Assembly (NCBI RefSeq): GCF_018130765.1
Contig: NZ_JAFCJZ010000002.1
Location: 62,001 to 126,000 of the forward strand
From: Bradyrhizobium iriomotense
Lineage (GTDB): Bacteria; Pseudomonadota; Alphaproteobacteria; Rhizobiales; Xanthobacteraceae
DNA: 64,000 nt
Direction: 5' to 3'
This document shows positions 41,771 to 49,768 of the stretch, one piece after another (the stretch's first letter is position 1; every line of letters starts with the position of its first letter). Both the position numbers and the translations under genes were made by a program. The notes beneath the pieces were generated by a model that searched no databases, was not told the origin of the DNA, and was given only the letters and a program-made list of their open reading frames with translations.

Positions 41771-42808
41771 ATGAGCTCGCTCAATTCCCTTCGCGGCATT
41801 CTCGATGCCTGGACCGGCACCGTGGCCGGCACGATCGTTGCCGGCCTGGAACGGGTGGTGGCGCCGCGCGTGGTGCGGCTGGTCGAGACCGGGACCGGCG
41901 CATTCGCGCTGGAGGCCTCGAAGTCGGAGAACGTGCCGAACGAGATCAGCTTCGAGGACGGCAAGTTCGTGGGCGCCAATCTCGCACCGATCGTCCGCGG
42001 CAGCCGCGTCGAGATCGTGCTGCGGTCGACGCGCTTCCTGTTTCGCCCCCTGGAGCTGCCGGCCCGTGCGGCCGATTTCCTCGACGGCATCGTGCGGGCC
42101 CAGATCGACCGGCTGACGCCGTGGAGCGCCGCCGAGGCGGTGTTCGGCTGCAGTCCGCCGGTCGCGCATGGCAGCGAGAGCATCACCACGGAGATCGCCG
42201 CGGCGCCGCGCCGGATGGCGATGGGCTATGTCGAGGCGCTCATGGGCTTCCACCCCTCGGCGATCGCGATCGTGACCGAGGCGGCGGATGGCCCGCGCAT
42301 CAAGGTGTTCGAGCAGAAATCGCGCGGCGCCGTCGACCCGGTGCGGCTGAGCCGCGCGCTGCAAGCCGTTCTGGCGCTCGCCGCGGTCGCCGCGGTGACC
42401 GGGTCGGTCGCGGCAGGCTATCTGGCCGACAGCCTCAGCACGCAGCAGAGCGAGCTCGAACGGCAGATCAGCCAGCGCCGCGCCGCGCTGCGCGGCAATG
42501 ACGGCGGCGAGCGCTCGCCGCTCGCGCTGCTCGAGCGGCGCAAATACGAGACGCCGGCGAGCGTGATCGTGCTGGAGTCGTTGAGCCGGTTGCTGCCGGA
42601 CCACACCTACGTCACCGAGCTGCATCTTTCCGGCAACAAGATCCAGATCGGCGGCATCACCCACGATGCGCCCTCGCTGATCCCGCTGATCGAGCAGTCC
42701 CAGCACTTCACCCGCGCGACCTTCTACGCGCCGACGACCCGCAGCCCGTCGGATCCCGGCGAGCGCTTCCACATCGAGGCGCAGGTCGAGCCGAGGAACG
42801 CGCCATGA
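41771..42808 (+). CDS. gspL: Type II secretion protein GspL (PilN-like C-terminal domain)
   Basis: A 345-aa bitopic inner-membrane protein. The cytoplasmic half lacks obvious ATPase motifs, as expected for the actin-like GspL/PilM fold (FLFRPLELPARAADFLDGIV). A single membrane helix follows near AVLALAAVAAVTGSVAAGYLA, and the periplasmic part matches the PilN/fimbrial-assembly module (LLPDHTYVTELHLSGNKIQIGG). It couples GspE to the platform. ATG 41771 is one base after the gspK stop. A PilN-like tail is also what Xanthomonas XpsL has. Confidence 0.9.
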   Translation: MSSLNSLRGILDAWTGTVAGTIVAGLERVVAPRVVRLVETGTGAFALEASKSENVPNEISFEDGKFVGANLAPIVRGSRVEIVLRSTRFLFRPLELPARAADFLDGIVRAQIDRLTPWSAAEAVFGCSPPVAHGSESITTEIAAAPRRMAMGYVEALMGFHPSAIAIVTEAADGPRIKVFEQKSRGAVDPVRLSRALQAVLALAAVAAVTGSVAAGYLADSLSTQQSELERQISQRRAALRGNDGGERSPLALLERRKYETPASVIVLESLSRLLPDHTYVTELHLSGNKIQIGGITHDAPSLIPLIEQSQHFTRATFYAPTTRSPSDPGERFHIEAQVEPRNAP

Positions 42809-43386
42809 GCAGCGCCAAGGCCGCTGGTGGAAACGTCGTGACGCGGGCGCTGACCGGCTCGCCGCTGATTGCGGTCTCGCTCTACGTCGCGATCGCCGGC
42901 GGGCTGCTGCTGATGGCCGGCCTCTCGATCGCCGACGTCATTGCTCACCGCCAGGCGCTGGCAGAGACGTCGGACCTGCTCGATCAGCTGCGCGGCCGCA
43001 AGGGCGGCGCCAAGAACGCCGCGACGTCGCCGGCCGAGCATCCCGGCACGCCGTTCCTGGAAGGGCCGACCGTGACGGTCGCGGGCGCCAATCTGTTGCA
43101 GCGGGTTGCAGCCGCCGTCGGCAATGTCGGCGGCTCGGTGCAGTCCTCGCAGGTGGACGTATCAGGTGCGCAAACCAAGGACGGCTTCGTCGGCCTCGTC
43201 GTGAGCTGCGAGCTGGAGCAGCCCGCGCTCCAGAAGCTGCTCTACGATCTCGAGGCGGGCATGCCGTTCCTGTTCGTCGACCAGCTCGACGTCCAGGTAC
43301 CGCAGACCACCGCGCTCGGCGATGCGCCCACCGGCCGTGTCAGGGTGATCCTGGGCGTCTCCGGCCAGTGGCAGGCGGGGAAGTAG
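42805..43386 (+). CDS. gspM: Type II secretion protein GspM (GspM_II type)
   Basis: A 193-aa membrane protein with one N-terminal helix (LIAVSLYVAIAGGLLLMAGLSIAD), a coiled region and a ferredoxin-like periplasmic domain (VVSCELEQPALQKLLYDLEAGMPFLFVDQLDV). It starts inside the gspL stop (ATGA). It stabilises GspL. Last gene of the plus-strand run; it ends only 7 bases from the end of the convergent autotransporter gene. Confidence 0.88.
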   Translation: MSSAKAAGGNVVTRALTGSPLIAVSLYVAIAGGLLLMAGLSIADVIAHRQALAETSDLLDQLRGRKGGAKNAATSPAEHPGTPFLEGPTVTVAGANLLQRVAAAVGNVGGSVQSSQVDVSGAQTKDGFVGLVVSCELEQPALQKLLYDLEAGMPFLFVDQLDVQVPQTTALGDAPTGRVRVILGVSGQWQAGK

Positions 43387-43393
43387 TGCCAGC

Positions 43394-46300
43394 TCACCAG
43401 CTGTACTTGAACACGCCCTTGCCGGCATAGCTGGTGACGTTGCCGGAGAATTCGCCGTCGAAGGTGCCGGCGATCGAGAAGCCGCTCAGCCATTTCATCT
43501 CGGCGCTGGCGCTGACGAGCGCGGAATCGGCATCGACCCTGGCGCCGTTCACGACGAAGCTGGTGCCCGGCAGGGTCTGGAACAAGGCTGTGACGGCGCG
43601 GCTCGGATTGTAGTCGTGCGCCCAGGCGGCGCGGCCGCGCAAGGTCAGCACGCCGTTCTGCATGGCGTAGGACTTGTCGGTGCGCAGGCCGAGCTCGGAG
43701 CGGGTGTCGGTGAGGGATTGCGCGGCGTAGTTCAGCGCGAACAGGCCGCCGCCATTGAGGCTCGTTTCGGAATAGTTCGGCAGGTTGAAATTCGTCACCT
43801 GCGCCGCCGCGTAGGGCGTGATGCCGATCATCGGCGTTGCGAAGCGGTAGCCGCCCTCGAAACGGGCCGAGAAGCTGTCGGCCTTGTAGCGGGCCTGGAG
43901 CTGGTCGGCGCCGGCGAGCGCGACGGTGCGGTTGGTGGTGACATCGTGCCAGCCATAGGCGAGGGCGGCCGAGATATAGGCCGGGCCGAAATTGTGCCGG
44001 CCGTAGACGCCGGCCTGGAACAGGTCGGACGAGCCCGAGCCCATTGCATTCGCAACCGAGTAGTTCAGCCCGCCGCCGCCGAGCGCGAAGCCGACGAGGG
44101 TGTCCAGCGAAATCCTGTAATCGGCGCCGGCCGCGCCGCCCCAGACCCGTGCGGTGAGGTCCTGCGAGCCGACCGCGGCATTGCCGCCGACCTCGGCCGA
44201 GCCGCCATAGCCCGCCGACCAGACGCTCCAGCGGCTGCTCGGCTGCGAGGAGAGCAGCGGCGCCTTGGTCGCCATCGCATAGGCTTCGCGCTCGCGCGCG
44301 TTGGCCGGACGCATCCTGGCGTAGGCGGTGGCGTCGTCGCTCTCGGCGAATTGCGCGACGCTGCCCGCCTTGGCGAAGCCGCCGGAGCGGCCGATGATGG
44401 TCGGATCGAGCATCAGGCTCATGAACTGGCCGTCGGCGTTGATCGCGGCCTGGAGGATGCCGGTGCCGAGCTCGCCCGAGGCGGTGGTCAGTCCCGCCGG
44501 GCTCAGCGCGGCGAAGGCCGCGGGAATGCCGCCGGTCGTGTTGAAGAAATTGGTCAGCGTGTTCGCGACGCTCTGCTGGTTGGCGTTGAGGCCGCCGGCG
44601 GGTGTGAAGTTCACGTTGACGTTGAGGTACGCGGTCAGGGCGTCGTAGCTCAGCGTTGCATTGACCGTCGGCATGTTGGAGACGACGGTCGGATTGAAGG
44701 TGGTGCCGACGAGGCCGCCCGCTGCATAGAAGATCGCGTACTGCTTCTTGAGCGTGCCCGTGCTGAAATTCGCGCGCACCGTTGCGCCGCCGAGGTCACC
44801 CGTGCCGTTGGCCTGGGTGAGGCTGGCACTCGTCGAGGAGACCTGAACCAGATAGGTCGAGCCGGCGGTGAAGGTGACGTTTCCGGTGACGCTGAGCGTG
44901 CCGTACGGGTTTGCCGCATTGCCCGGGGCGAGCGTGCCGCCGTTTACGTCGATGCCAGAGAGCGTGCCGGTACCGGCGAGTGTGCCGCCGGTGTTGACGG
45001 TGGCCGGGCTGTTCAGGAGCGAGCCGTTCACCACCAGCGTGCCGCCGTTGATGGTGGTGGCGCCAGTATAGGTGTTGGCGCCGGACAGCGTCTGCGTGCC
45101 GCCGGTCAGCGTCAAGCCGCCGCCGAGGCCGGCATCGTCGATGACGCCGGCAAAATTGCCGTTGCCGTTGGTAATGGTCAGCGTGTTGAAGCCGAGATTG
45201 ACTGTGCCCGAGCCTGACAGCGCCTTGATCGAGGTGCCGCCGTTGAGCAGGCCCGAGATGCCGAAGACGCCGTTGGCGATGACGCCGCTGGAGGTCGCAA
45301 TGCTGCCATCGAGGGCGCCGAAATCGATGAGATCGAGCTCGCCGCCGCTCGCGATGGTCGTGGTGCCGGTATAGGTGCTGGTGCCGAACAGCTGCTGCGT
45401 CGCGCCGTTCGCGATCACGAGGTTGCCGCCGGTACCGCCGCCGATGCCGCCGTCCTGGATCACGCCGCCATAGAAGCTGCCGTTCGTGATCGTCAGCGTC
45501 CTCGATCCCAGCGAGACGAAGCCGGCGGTGCTGGCGGACAAAAGGCCGCCGACCGAAGCGCCTGAATTGGTCTGGGAAATATCGAGCGTGGCGCCGGCGC
45601 CGGCGAGGGCGACATAGAGCGAGCTTGCGATCGAGCCGGCGCCCTTCAGAGCGAGCGTCGCGCCCCCGTCGATCTGGGTGACGTTGGTGTAGGTGTTCAC
45701 GCCCGAGAGCGTCTGAGTGCCGCCGCCGACTTCGAAGCCGCCGGTGCCTTGAATGACGCCTGCGAATTCCGTCGAGGCGTTGCTGATGAACAGCCCGTGG
45801 GCGCCCATGTTGACGACGCCGCTCGAACTGCCGGCGAGCGTCGTGATGGCGATGATCGGGAACGAGGCCGCAGAGATGTCGAATGTCCCATTCACCGTCA
45901 CGACACTGGAACTCGCGATGCTGCCGGCGCCGGATAATGCCAGCGTTCCGGCCGAGATCGTCGTCGGGCCGGTGTAGGTGTTGACGTTGGTCAGGGTCAG
46001 CGTGCCGGTGCCGACCTTGGTCAGGCCGCCGCCGGTGCCGGAGATCACGCCGTCAACCTGCGTCGAGGTGTTGAGGCTGCCGGTGGTGAGCGTGTTGGCG
46101 CCGAGCACGTAATTGCCCGCACCCTCGATCGAGCCGCTGGTCATCCCGCCGCTGGTGAGGCCCGAAATGTCGACGGTGCCGCCGGCATTGGTGATGAAGC
46201 GCGCGCTGCCGCCGGTCGCCGCACCCGAAAAGTTCGTCGTGGCGCCGTTGTTGGTGGTGATGGTGGCGCTGCCGGCGGTGGCCGAGCCGTCGAAATTCAC

Positions 46301-47011
46301 CGTCCCGTCGTTGATGATGGACGAGGTGGCTGCGGTCGTGGTGTTGTGGAAGTTCAGCGTGGCGCTCGCCGCGTTGCTGATCGTGGCGCTGCCGGCCGAG
46401 GCGCTGGTGAAGAAATCGATCTGGCCGCCGGCATTGTTGGTGATCTGGGCATTGGCGGCGGTGCTGGAATCCTCGAAGGTGAGGAAGCTGCCGTTGATGA
46501 TGCTTGCCGTTCCCGCGGTGCTGTTCTGGAGGAAGGAGACGGTGCCGCCGGAACTGTTGGTGATGGTCACGGCACCCGTGCCGCCGCTCGCGCTGCTGCT
46601 GTTCTGGAACACCATATTGATGCCGCCGGAGGCGGACACGAAGTTCTGCGTGTTGCCCGAATCGTTGATGATGCCGGTACCGTTGACGATGAATGCGTCG
46701 CCGACCGTGACCGTGTAGGCCTGCGCGGTGTTCGTGAACAGCACCGTGCCGATGACCACGACGCCGTTGTTGTTGTCGACGCTCGCGCTGCCGGTGTTGG
46801 TGAAGGTCGCGGTTCCGTCCGGCACGCTTGGGTTCGATGACCAGTTGGTCGGATCGGTCCAGTCGGTGCTGCCACCGGTCCAGGTGCCGTCCACGGCGTG
46901 CGCGGCGACGACACCGAGCGCGGTCGTTGCGAGCAGGGTCGCCAGCGCGTGGCGCGTTACGGACCGCAGTCCGTATCCGATCCTCTCGGGCGCCATTTTC
47001 AGTCTGGCCAT
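43394..47011 (-). CDS. Autotransporter with PATR-repeat passenger and C-terminal beta-barrel
   Basis: A 1205-aa type Va secreted protein. The start MARLKMAPERIGYGLRS begins an extended signal (LATLLATTALGVVAAHA). Residues about 125-300 are six or so 21-residue repeats rich in T/S/N (TATI-type strands such as ATISNAASATLNFH). Then come autotransporter-associated strands (GLTKVGTGTLTLTNVNTYTG; QTLSGANTYTGATTINGGTL), a linker, and a C-terminal barrel from about residue 900 (WSVWSAGYGGSAEVGG ... YDGEFSGN-like strands) that ends in KYSW, the terminal aromatic needed for insertion. It lies on the opposite strand between gspM and the GspC/N-like gene, splitting the secretion locus. Probably an adhesin; no protease triad was seen. 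Confidence 0.9.
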   Translation of the reverse strand: MARLKMAPERIGYGLRSVTRHALATLLATTALGVVAAHAVDGTWTGGSTDWTDPTNWSSNPSVPDGTATFTNTGSASVDNNNGVVVIGTVLFTNTAQAYTVTVGDAFIVNGTGIINDSGNTQNFVSASGGINMVFQNSSSASGGTGAVTITNSSGGTVSFLQNSTAGTASIINGSFLTFEDSSTAANAQITNNAGGQIDFFTSASAGSATISNAASATLNFHNTTTAATSSIINDGTVNFDGSATAGSATITTNNGATTNFSGAATGGSARFITNAGGTVDISGLTSGGMTSGSIEGAGNYVLGANTLTTGSLNTSTQVDGVISGTGGGLTKVGTGTLTLTNVNTYTGPTTISAGTLALSGAGSIASSSVVTVNGTFDISAASFPIIAITTLAGSSSGVVNMGAHGLFISNASTEFAGVIQGTGGFEVGGGTQTLSGVNTYTNVTQIDGGATLALKGAGSIASSLYVALAGAGATLDISQTNSGASVGGLLSASTAGFVSLGSRTLTITNGSFYGGVIQDGGIGGGTGGNLVIANGATQQLFGTSTYTGTTTIASGGELDLIDFGALDGSIATSSGVIANGVFGISGLLNGGTSIKALSGSGTVNLGFNTLTITNGNGNFAGVIDDAGLGGGLTLTGGTQTLSGANTYTGATTINGGTLVVNGSLLNSPATVNTGGTLAGTGTLSGIDVNGGTLAPGNAANPYGTLSVTGNVTFTAGSTYLVQVSSTSASLTQANGTGDLGGATVRANFSTGTLKKQYAIFYAAGGLVGTTFNPTVVSNMPTVNATLSYDALTAYLNVNVNFTPAGGLNANQQSVANTLTNFFNTTGGIPAAFAALSPAGLTTASGELGTGILQAAINADGQFMSLMLDPTIIGRSGGFAKAGSVAQFAESDDATAYARMRPANAREREAYAMATKAPLLSSQPSSRWSVWSAGYGGSAEVGGNAAVGSQDLTARVWGGAAGADYRISLDTLVGFALGGGGLNYSVANAMGSGSSDLFQAGVYGRHNFGPAYISAALAYGWHDVTTNRTVALAGADQLQARYKADSFSARFEGGYRFATPMIGITPYAAAQVTNFNLPNYSETSLNGGGLFALNYAAQSLTDTRSELGLRTDKSYAMQNGVLTLRGRAAWAHDYNPSRAVTALFQTLPGTSFVVNGARVDADSALVSASAEMKWLSGFSIAGTFDGEFSGNVTSYAGKGVFKYSW
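46110..46640 (-). repeat. 21-residue tandem repeats in the autotransporter passenger
   Basis: The coding sequence here encodes a run of degenerate 63-base units. Protein units align as ASIINGSFLTFEDSSTAAN, AQITNNAGGQIDFFTSASAG, SATISNAASATLNFHNTTTA and so on. This is a beta-helix coil repeat; DNA-level identity is modest, so it is old rather than recently expanded. Confidence 0.65.
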
Positions 47012-47313
47012 CGGGGCTCTCAAATCAAAAAAATATCGCAGGTATGCAACTTATGCGTGCGGTGCGGCTCTGTGCCTGTGCCATGATCTCATGGCCTCAC
47101 CGTGCATCGCAATGAACGGAGGTATGATTGCGCGGGGTTCGGACCTGTTCCCGCGTGCAATTTCCGCAATCGTGGCCGTTGGGCAACATTTTCACGTGTC
47201 GCAACAGAGGCAGCGAAATGCGGCCCGATGCCGGATTGAGCAGACACGAGCCGGTTGATGGCCGGGCGCATCGGGCCTAGTTTGCTGCGGAAGGGACCTT
47301 GCAGGGGAATTCG
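47012..47313. other. Divergent region between autotransporter and gspC/N-like gene
   Basis: About 300 bases containing two outward promoters by implication. An AT-rich AAATCAAAAAAATATCGCAGG (47024-47044) lies next to the autotransporter start and is a candidate -10 zone. No gene, repeat or strong hairpin was seen. Confidence 0.45.
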
Positions 47314-48000
47314 ATGTCCGGGTGGCTTCGAGCGATCGGATTGGCCGCGCTTTGGACGGTGCTGGGCAGTGCCGCGACCTGGGCTGCCACCTCTTCGCGC
47401 ATCGACATCCTGCCCGACGATGCCGCGGGCAGTCCTGCCGAGAGCGTCGATGTCGGCGCGGTGAGGCCGATTGCGCGGCCGGCGCAGGCTGTGAGCAAGC
47501 CGATCCCTCGTGGCAATCCACTGTGGTCGGTGCCGCTCTCGGCGCTGACGGCAACCCAGGAGCGCCCGATCTTCTCGGCCTCGCGCCGGCCACCGCCGCG
47601 CGCGGTCGCCGGGTCTCCGGTCGAAGAGGTGCAGGCAGCCCCGCCGCCCAAGGCGGTCGAGGCGCCGCCGCCGTTGCTGCTGGTGGGCGCCGTGGTGGGC
47701 GAGGGCGACGCCATCGCGATTCTGGTCAACCGCATCGACCAGAAGGTCGTGCGCCTGCGGCAGGGCGAATCGCTCGGCGGTTGGTCGCTGACGGAGGTTC
47801 AGCCGCGCGAGGTGACATTCAAGCAGGGTGATCGCAGCGAGGTGCTGGCGCTCCAGCGCCCGGTGGATCCGGCAGCGGCCCCCGCGGCTCCCCCTGTGGA
47901 TGTCGGCGGGAGGCCGACGGTGCCCGGGACGAACGATCCGTCGTTTGCGCCCTTTGTGCCACGTTCGACGCCGAAGAACGGCGAGTCGGATGGGCTCTGA
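47314..48000 (+). CDS. GspC/GspN-like type II secretion protein
   Basis: A 228-aa bitopic protein. One N-terminal helix (WLRAIGLAALWTVLGSAATWA) is followed by a proline-rich linker and the homology-region motif TQERPIFSASRRPPP, typical of GspC/XpsN-type proteins that link the inner-membrane platform to GspD. The compact domain LLLVGAVVGEGDAIAILVN...VVRLRQGESLGGWSLTEV is a GspC-HR-like beta fold. No PDZ domain is present; the C-terminus is low-complexity. ATG 47314 has GGGGA upstream. In the Xanthomonas xps cluster the equivalent gene xpsN also follows gspM, so this is most likely the missing connector of the system. Confidence 0.8.
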   Translation: MSGWLRAIGLAALWTVLGSAATWAATSSRIDILPDDAAGSPAESVDVGAVRPIARPAQAVSKPIPRGNPLWSVPLSALTATQERPIFSASRRPPPRAVAGSPVEEVQAAPPPKAVEAPPPLLLVGAVVGEGDAIAILVNRIDQKVVRLRQGESLGGWSLTEVQPREVTFKQGDRSEVLALQRPVDPAAAPAAPPVDVGGRPTVPGTNDPSFAPFVPRSTPKNGESDGL

Positions 48001-48040
48001 GCGCTCGATCCCGGAATCTGGAAGCCCACGTTCGTGATGC

Positions 48041-48067
48041 GTCCCGGCAAGCTGGCCGTGCCGGGAC
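48041..48067. terminator. Possible terminator hairpin after gspC/N-like gene
   Basis: GTCCCGGCA and TGCCGGGAC form a perfect 9-base stem with a 9-base loop, 41 bases after the stop. There is no T-tract, so termination is only possible, not certain. Confidence 0.45.
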
Positions 48068-48202
48068 GGGCCCGGCCCAGGCGGACGGCAGTGGCCTCCG
48101 CAGGCTATCGACAATCCGTGCACTGACTGCTAGCCCGAATTCGCGCTGCTTGGGGGAACCCTGATTGACGAGGTGGCAAAGGCTTGGTGAGGGTACGGCC
48201 GG

Positions 48203-49765
48203 GTGGCTGGCATGACTTCGAGAAAAAGACCGCCCGATCTGCTGGGGAACTCCGCGTGGAATGCGACGGCCTTCGTGGTGGCCGTGGTGCTGAACCTGGC
48301 CATCCTGCCTTTCGTGATCGTTCACCTCGGCCTCGCTGCCTTCGGCGTGGCCGGTCTCGTCACCGCCTGCATTGCGCCGGCGCTGGTGTTCAGCAACGCG
48401 CTGGGACTTTCGACGGCGCGCGAGCTTGCGCAGCGACTTGAGCCATCCGATCGTGACGATGCCCGACGCCTGTTCGCGACCTCGGTGATGCTCGCGATCG
48501 GCGCGGGCGGCCCGATCAGTGTTTTCTTTCTGGTTGCCGGGGCCCCCCTTGCGCGTCTCGGATTTCATCTGGCCGGTCCGGCCGCTGACGACCTCGGGCG
48601 GGCGTTCGCACTGGCTGGCATTGGCTGGCTATGCCAGTGCGTATCGGCGGTCTTCGTTGCCCTGTTTACCGCGCGCCAGGACTATCGCCGGATTGCCCTG
48701 GTCGGCATGGCCAGCACCGTGGTCTCGACGTTCTCGATGCTCCTGCTGATCCCCGGTTCGCCATATGCGTCGACGTTTCTCGGTTGCCAGGCGCTGGGAT
48801 TTGCGACCGGCCTGCTGATGGCTGTGGCCTGGTCCCGTGGCGCAATCGGTCAATGGCTCGCACCGCCGGCATTGCATCGCGATGCGTTCGCAAGGCTCGC
48901 TCGCTTCGGCATCTGGCAGGTGGCCGCGCAGGGTGGTGCACTGCTTGCGGGGCAGGCCGATCGATATCTGCTTGGCGCGCTGCTGCAACCGCAATTCGTC
49001 GGTTTCTATGGCGTGGCGCAGCGTCTGCAGGAGGCGACCTATATCGGCATCCTCAAAGTCGGTGAGATCCTGTTTCCGTTCTTCAGCACGCTGCAAAAGG
49101 AGAGCGAGGATCGCAAGGTCGATCTGCTGTTCCGATCGTCGTGGATATTGAACGTTCTCGCTGCAAGTGCCTTGGGCGCATTGATCCCCGTGGCCGGCCC
49201 GCTGCTGCATGTCTGGACCGGAGCGGAGGTTGCAGCCGAGGCCGCGCGGGTGCTCGTCGTGCTGTCGATTGCCGGTATCCTCGGATCGAGTGCGAACGTG
49301 TTCGGCTTTTATCTGCTGGCGCAGGGGCGCTCGCGCTCCAACGCGCTCATCGCATTGATCACGGGTATCGTCATCCTCGGTACCAGTGTGGTCGTATTGC
49401 CGCGCTTCGGATGGCAGGCCGCAGGCTGGAGCGCCTGCGCCGGCATGACCGCGCAGATGGCGACCATCGTCGTGCTGCTGCGCCGTAGCTTTGACATTTC
49501 CGGCATTTGGCCGCGCGTCATCCATTGCGTGCTGATGCCGCTCGGCATCGGGATCGCGACGGCGCTGGCGCTGCGCACCGGCCTCGACCGCGCACCATTC
49601 CACCTTGCGCCGTCCTGGTGGTCGGTGGGCCTCGTCGCGTCGGTGACGGCTGCGATCATTTTTGTCGTCGAAGTTGCCGCCTCGCAGCTGGGGCCGTATC
49701 GAAGGGCCTGCTTGCAGGACTTGCGCGCCATTCTCAGTCGCTTCGTGCCCCTGAAGGCCATCTAG
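48203..49765 (+). CDS. Oligosaccharide flippase family protein (Wzx-like)
   Basis: A 520-aa membrane protein with about 12-14 helices, starting LLGNSAWNATAFVVAVVLNLAILPFVI, the usual first-helix pattern of polysaccharide exporters. FGIWQVAAQGGALLAGQADRYLLGALL is the conserved mid-protein block of PST/Wzx flippases. It would move undecaprenol-linked repeat units across the inner membrane. GTG 48203 is used, with GAGGG nine bases upstream; ATG 48212 is an alternative. First gene of the plus-strand polysaccharide operon; asnB follows after three bases. Confidence 0.9.
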   Translation: MAGMTSRKRPPDLLGNSAWNATAFVVAVVLNLAILPFVIVHLGLAAFGVAGLVTACIAPALVFSNALGLSTARELAQRLEPSDRDDARRLFATSVMLAIGAGGPISVFFLVAGAPLARLGFHLAGPAADDLGRAFALAGIGWLCQCVSAVFVALFTARQDYRRIALVGMASTVVSTFSMLLLIPGSPYASTFLGCQALGFATGLLMAVAWSRGAIGQWLAPPALHRDAFARLARFGIWQVAAQGGALLAGQADRYLLGALLQPQFVGFYGVAQRLQEATYIGILKVGEILFPFFSTLQKESEDRKVDLLFRSSWILNVLAASALGALIPVAGPLLHVWTGAEVAAEAARVLVVLSIAGILGSSANVFGFYLLAQGRSRSNALIALITGIVILGTSVVVLPRFGWQAAGWSACAGMTAQMATIVVLLRRSFDISGIWPRVIHCVLMPLGIGIATALALRTGLDRAPFHLAPSWWSVGLVASVTAAIIFVVEVAASQLGPYRRACLQDLRAILSRFVPLKAI

Positions 49766-49768
49766 GAC

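Noticed and set aside
43616..45217. 533-codon frame antisense to the autotransporter
   Set aside because: Repetitive G/R/V/A composition arising from the complementary strand of repeats.
46110..46640. Regularly spaced repeats considered as a CRISPR-like array
   Set aside because: Units are in-frame protein repeats of 21 residues inside the autotransporter, degenerate and without spacers.
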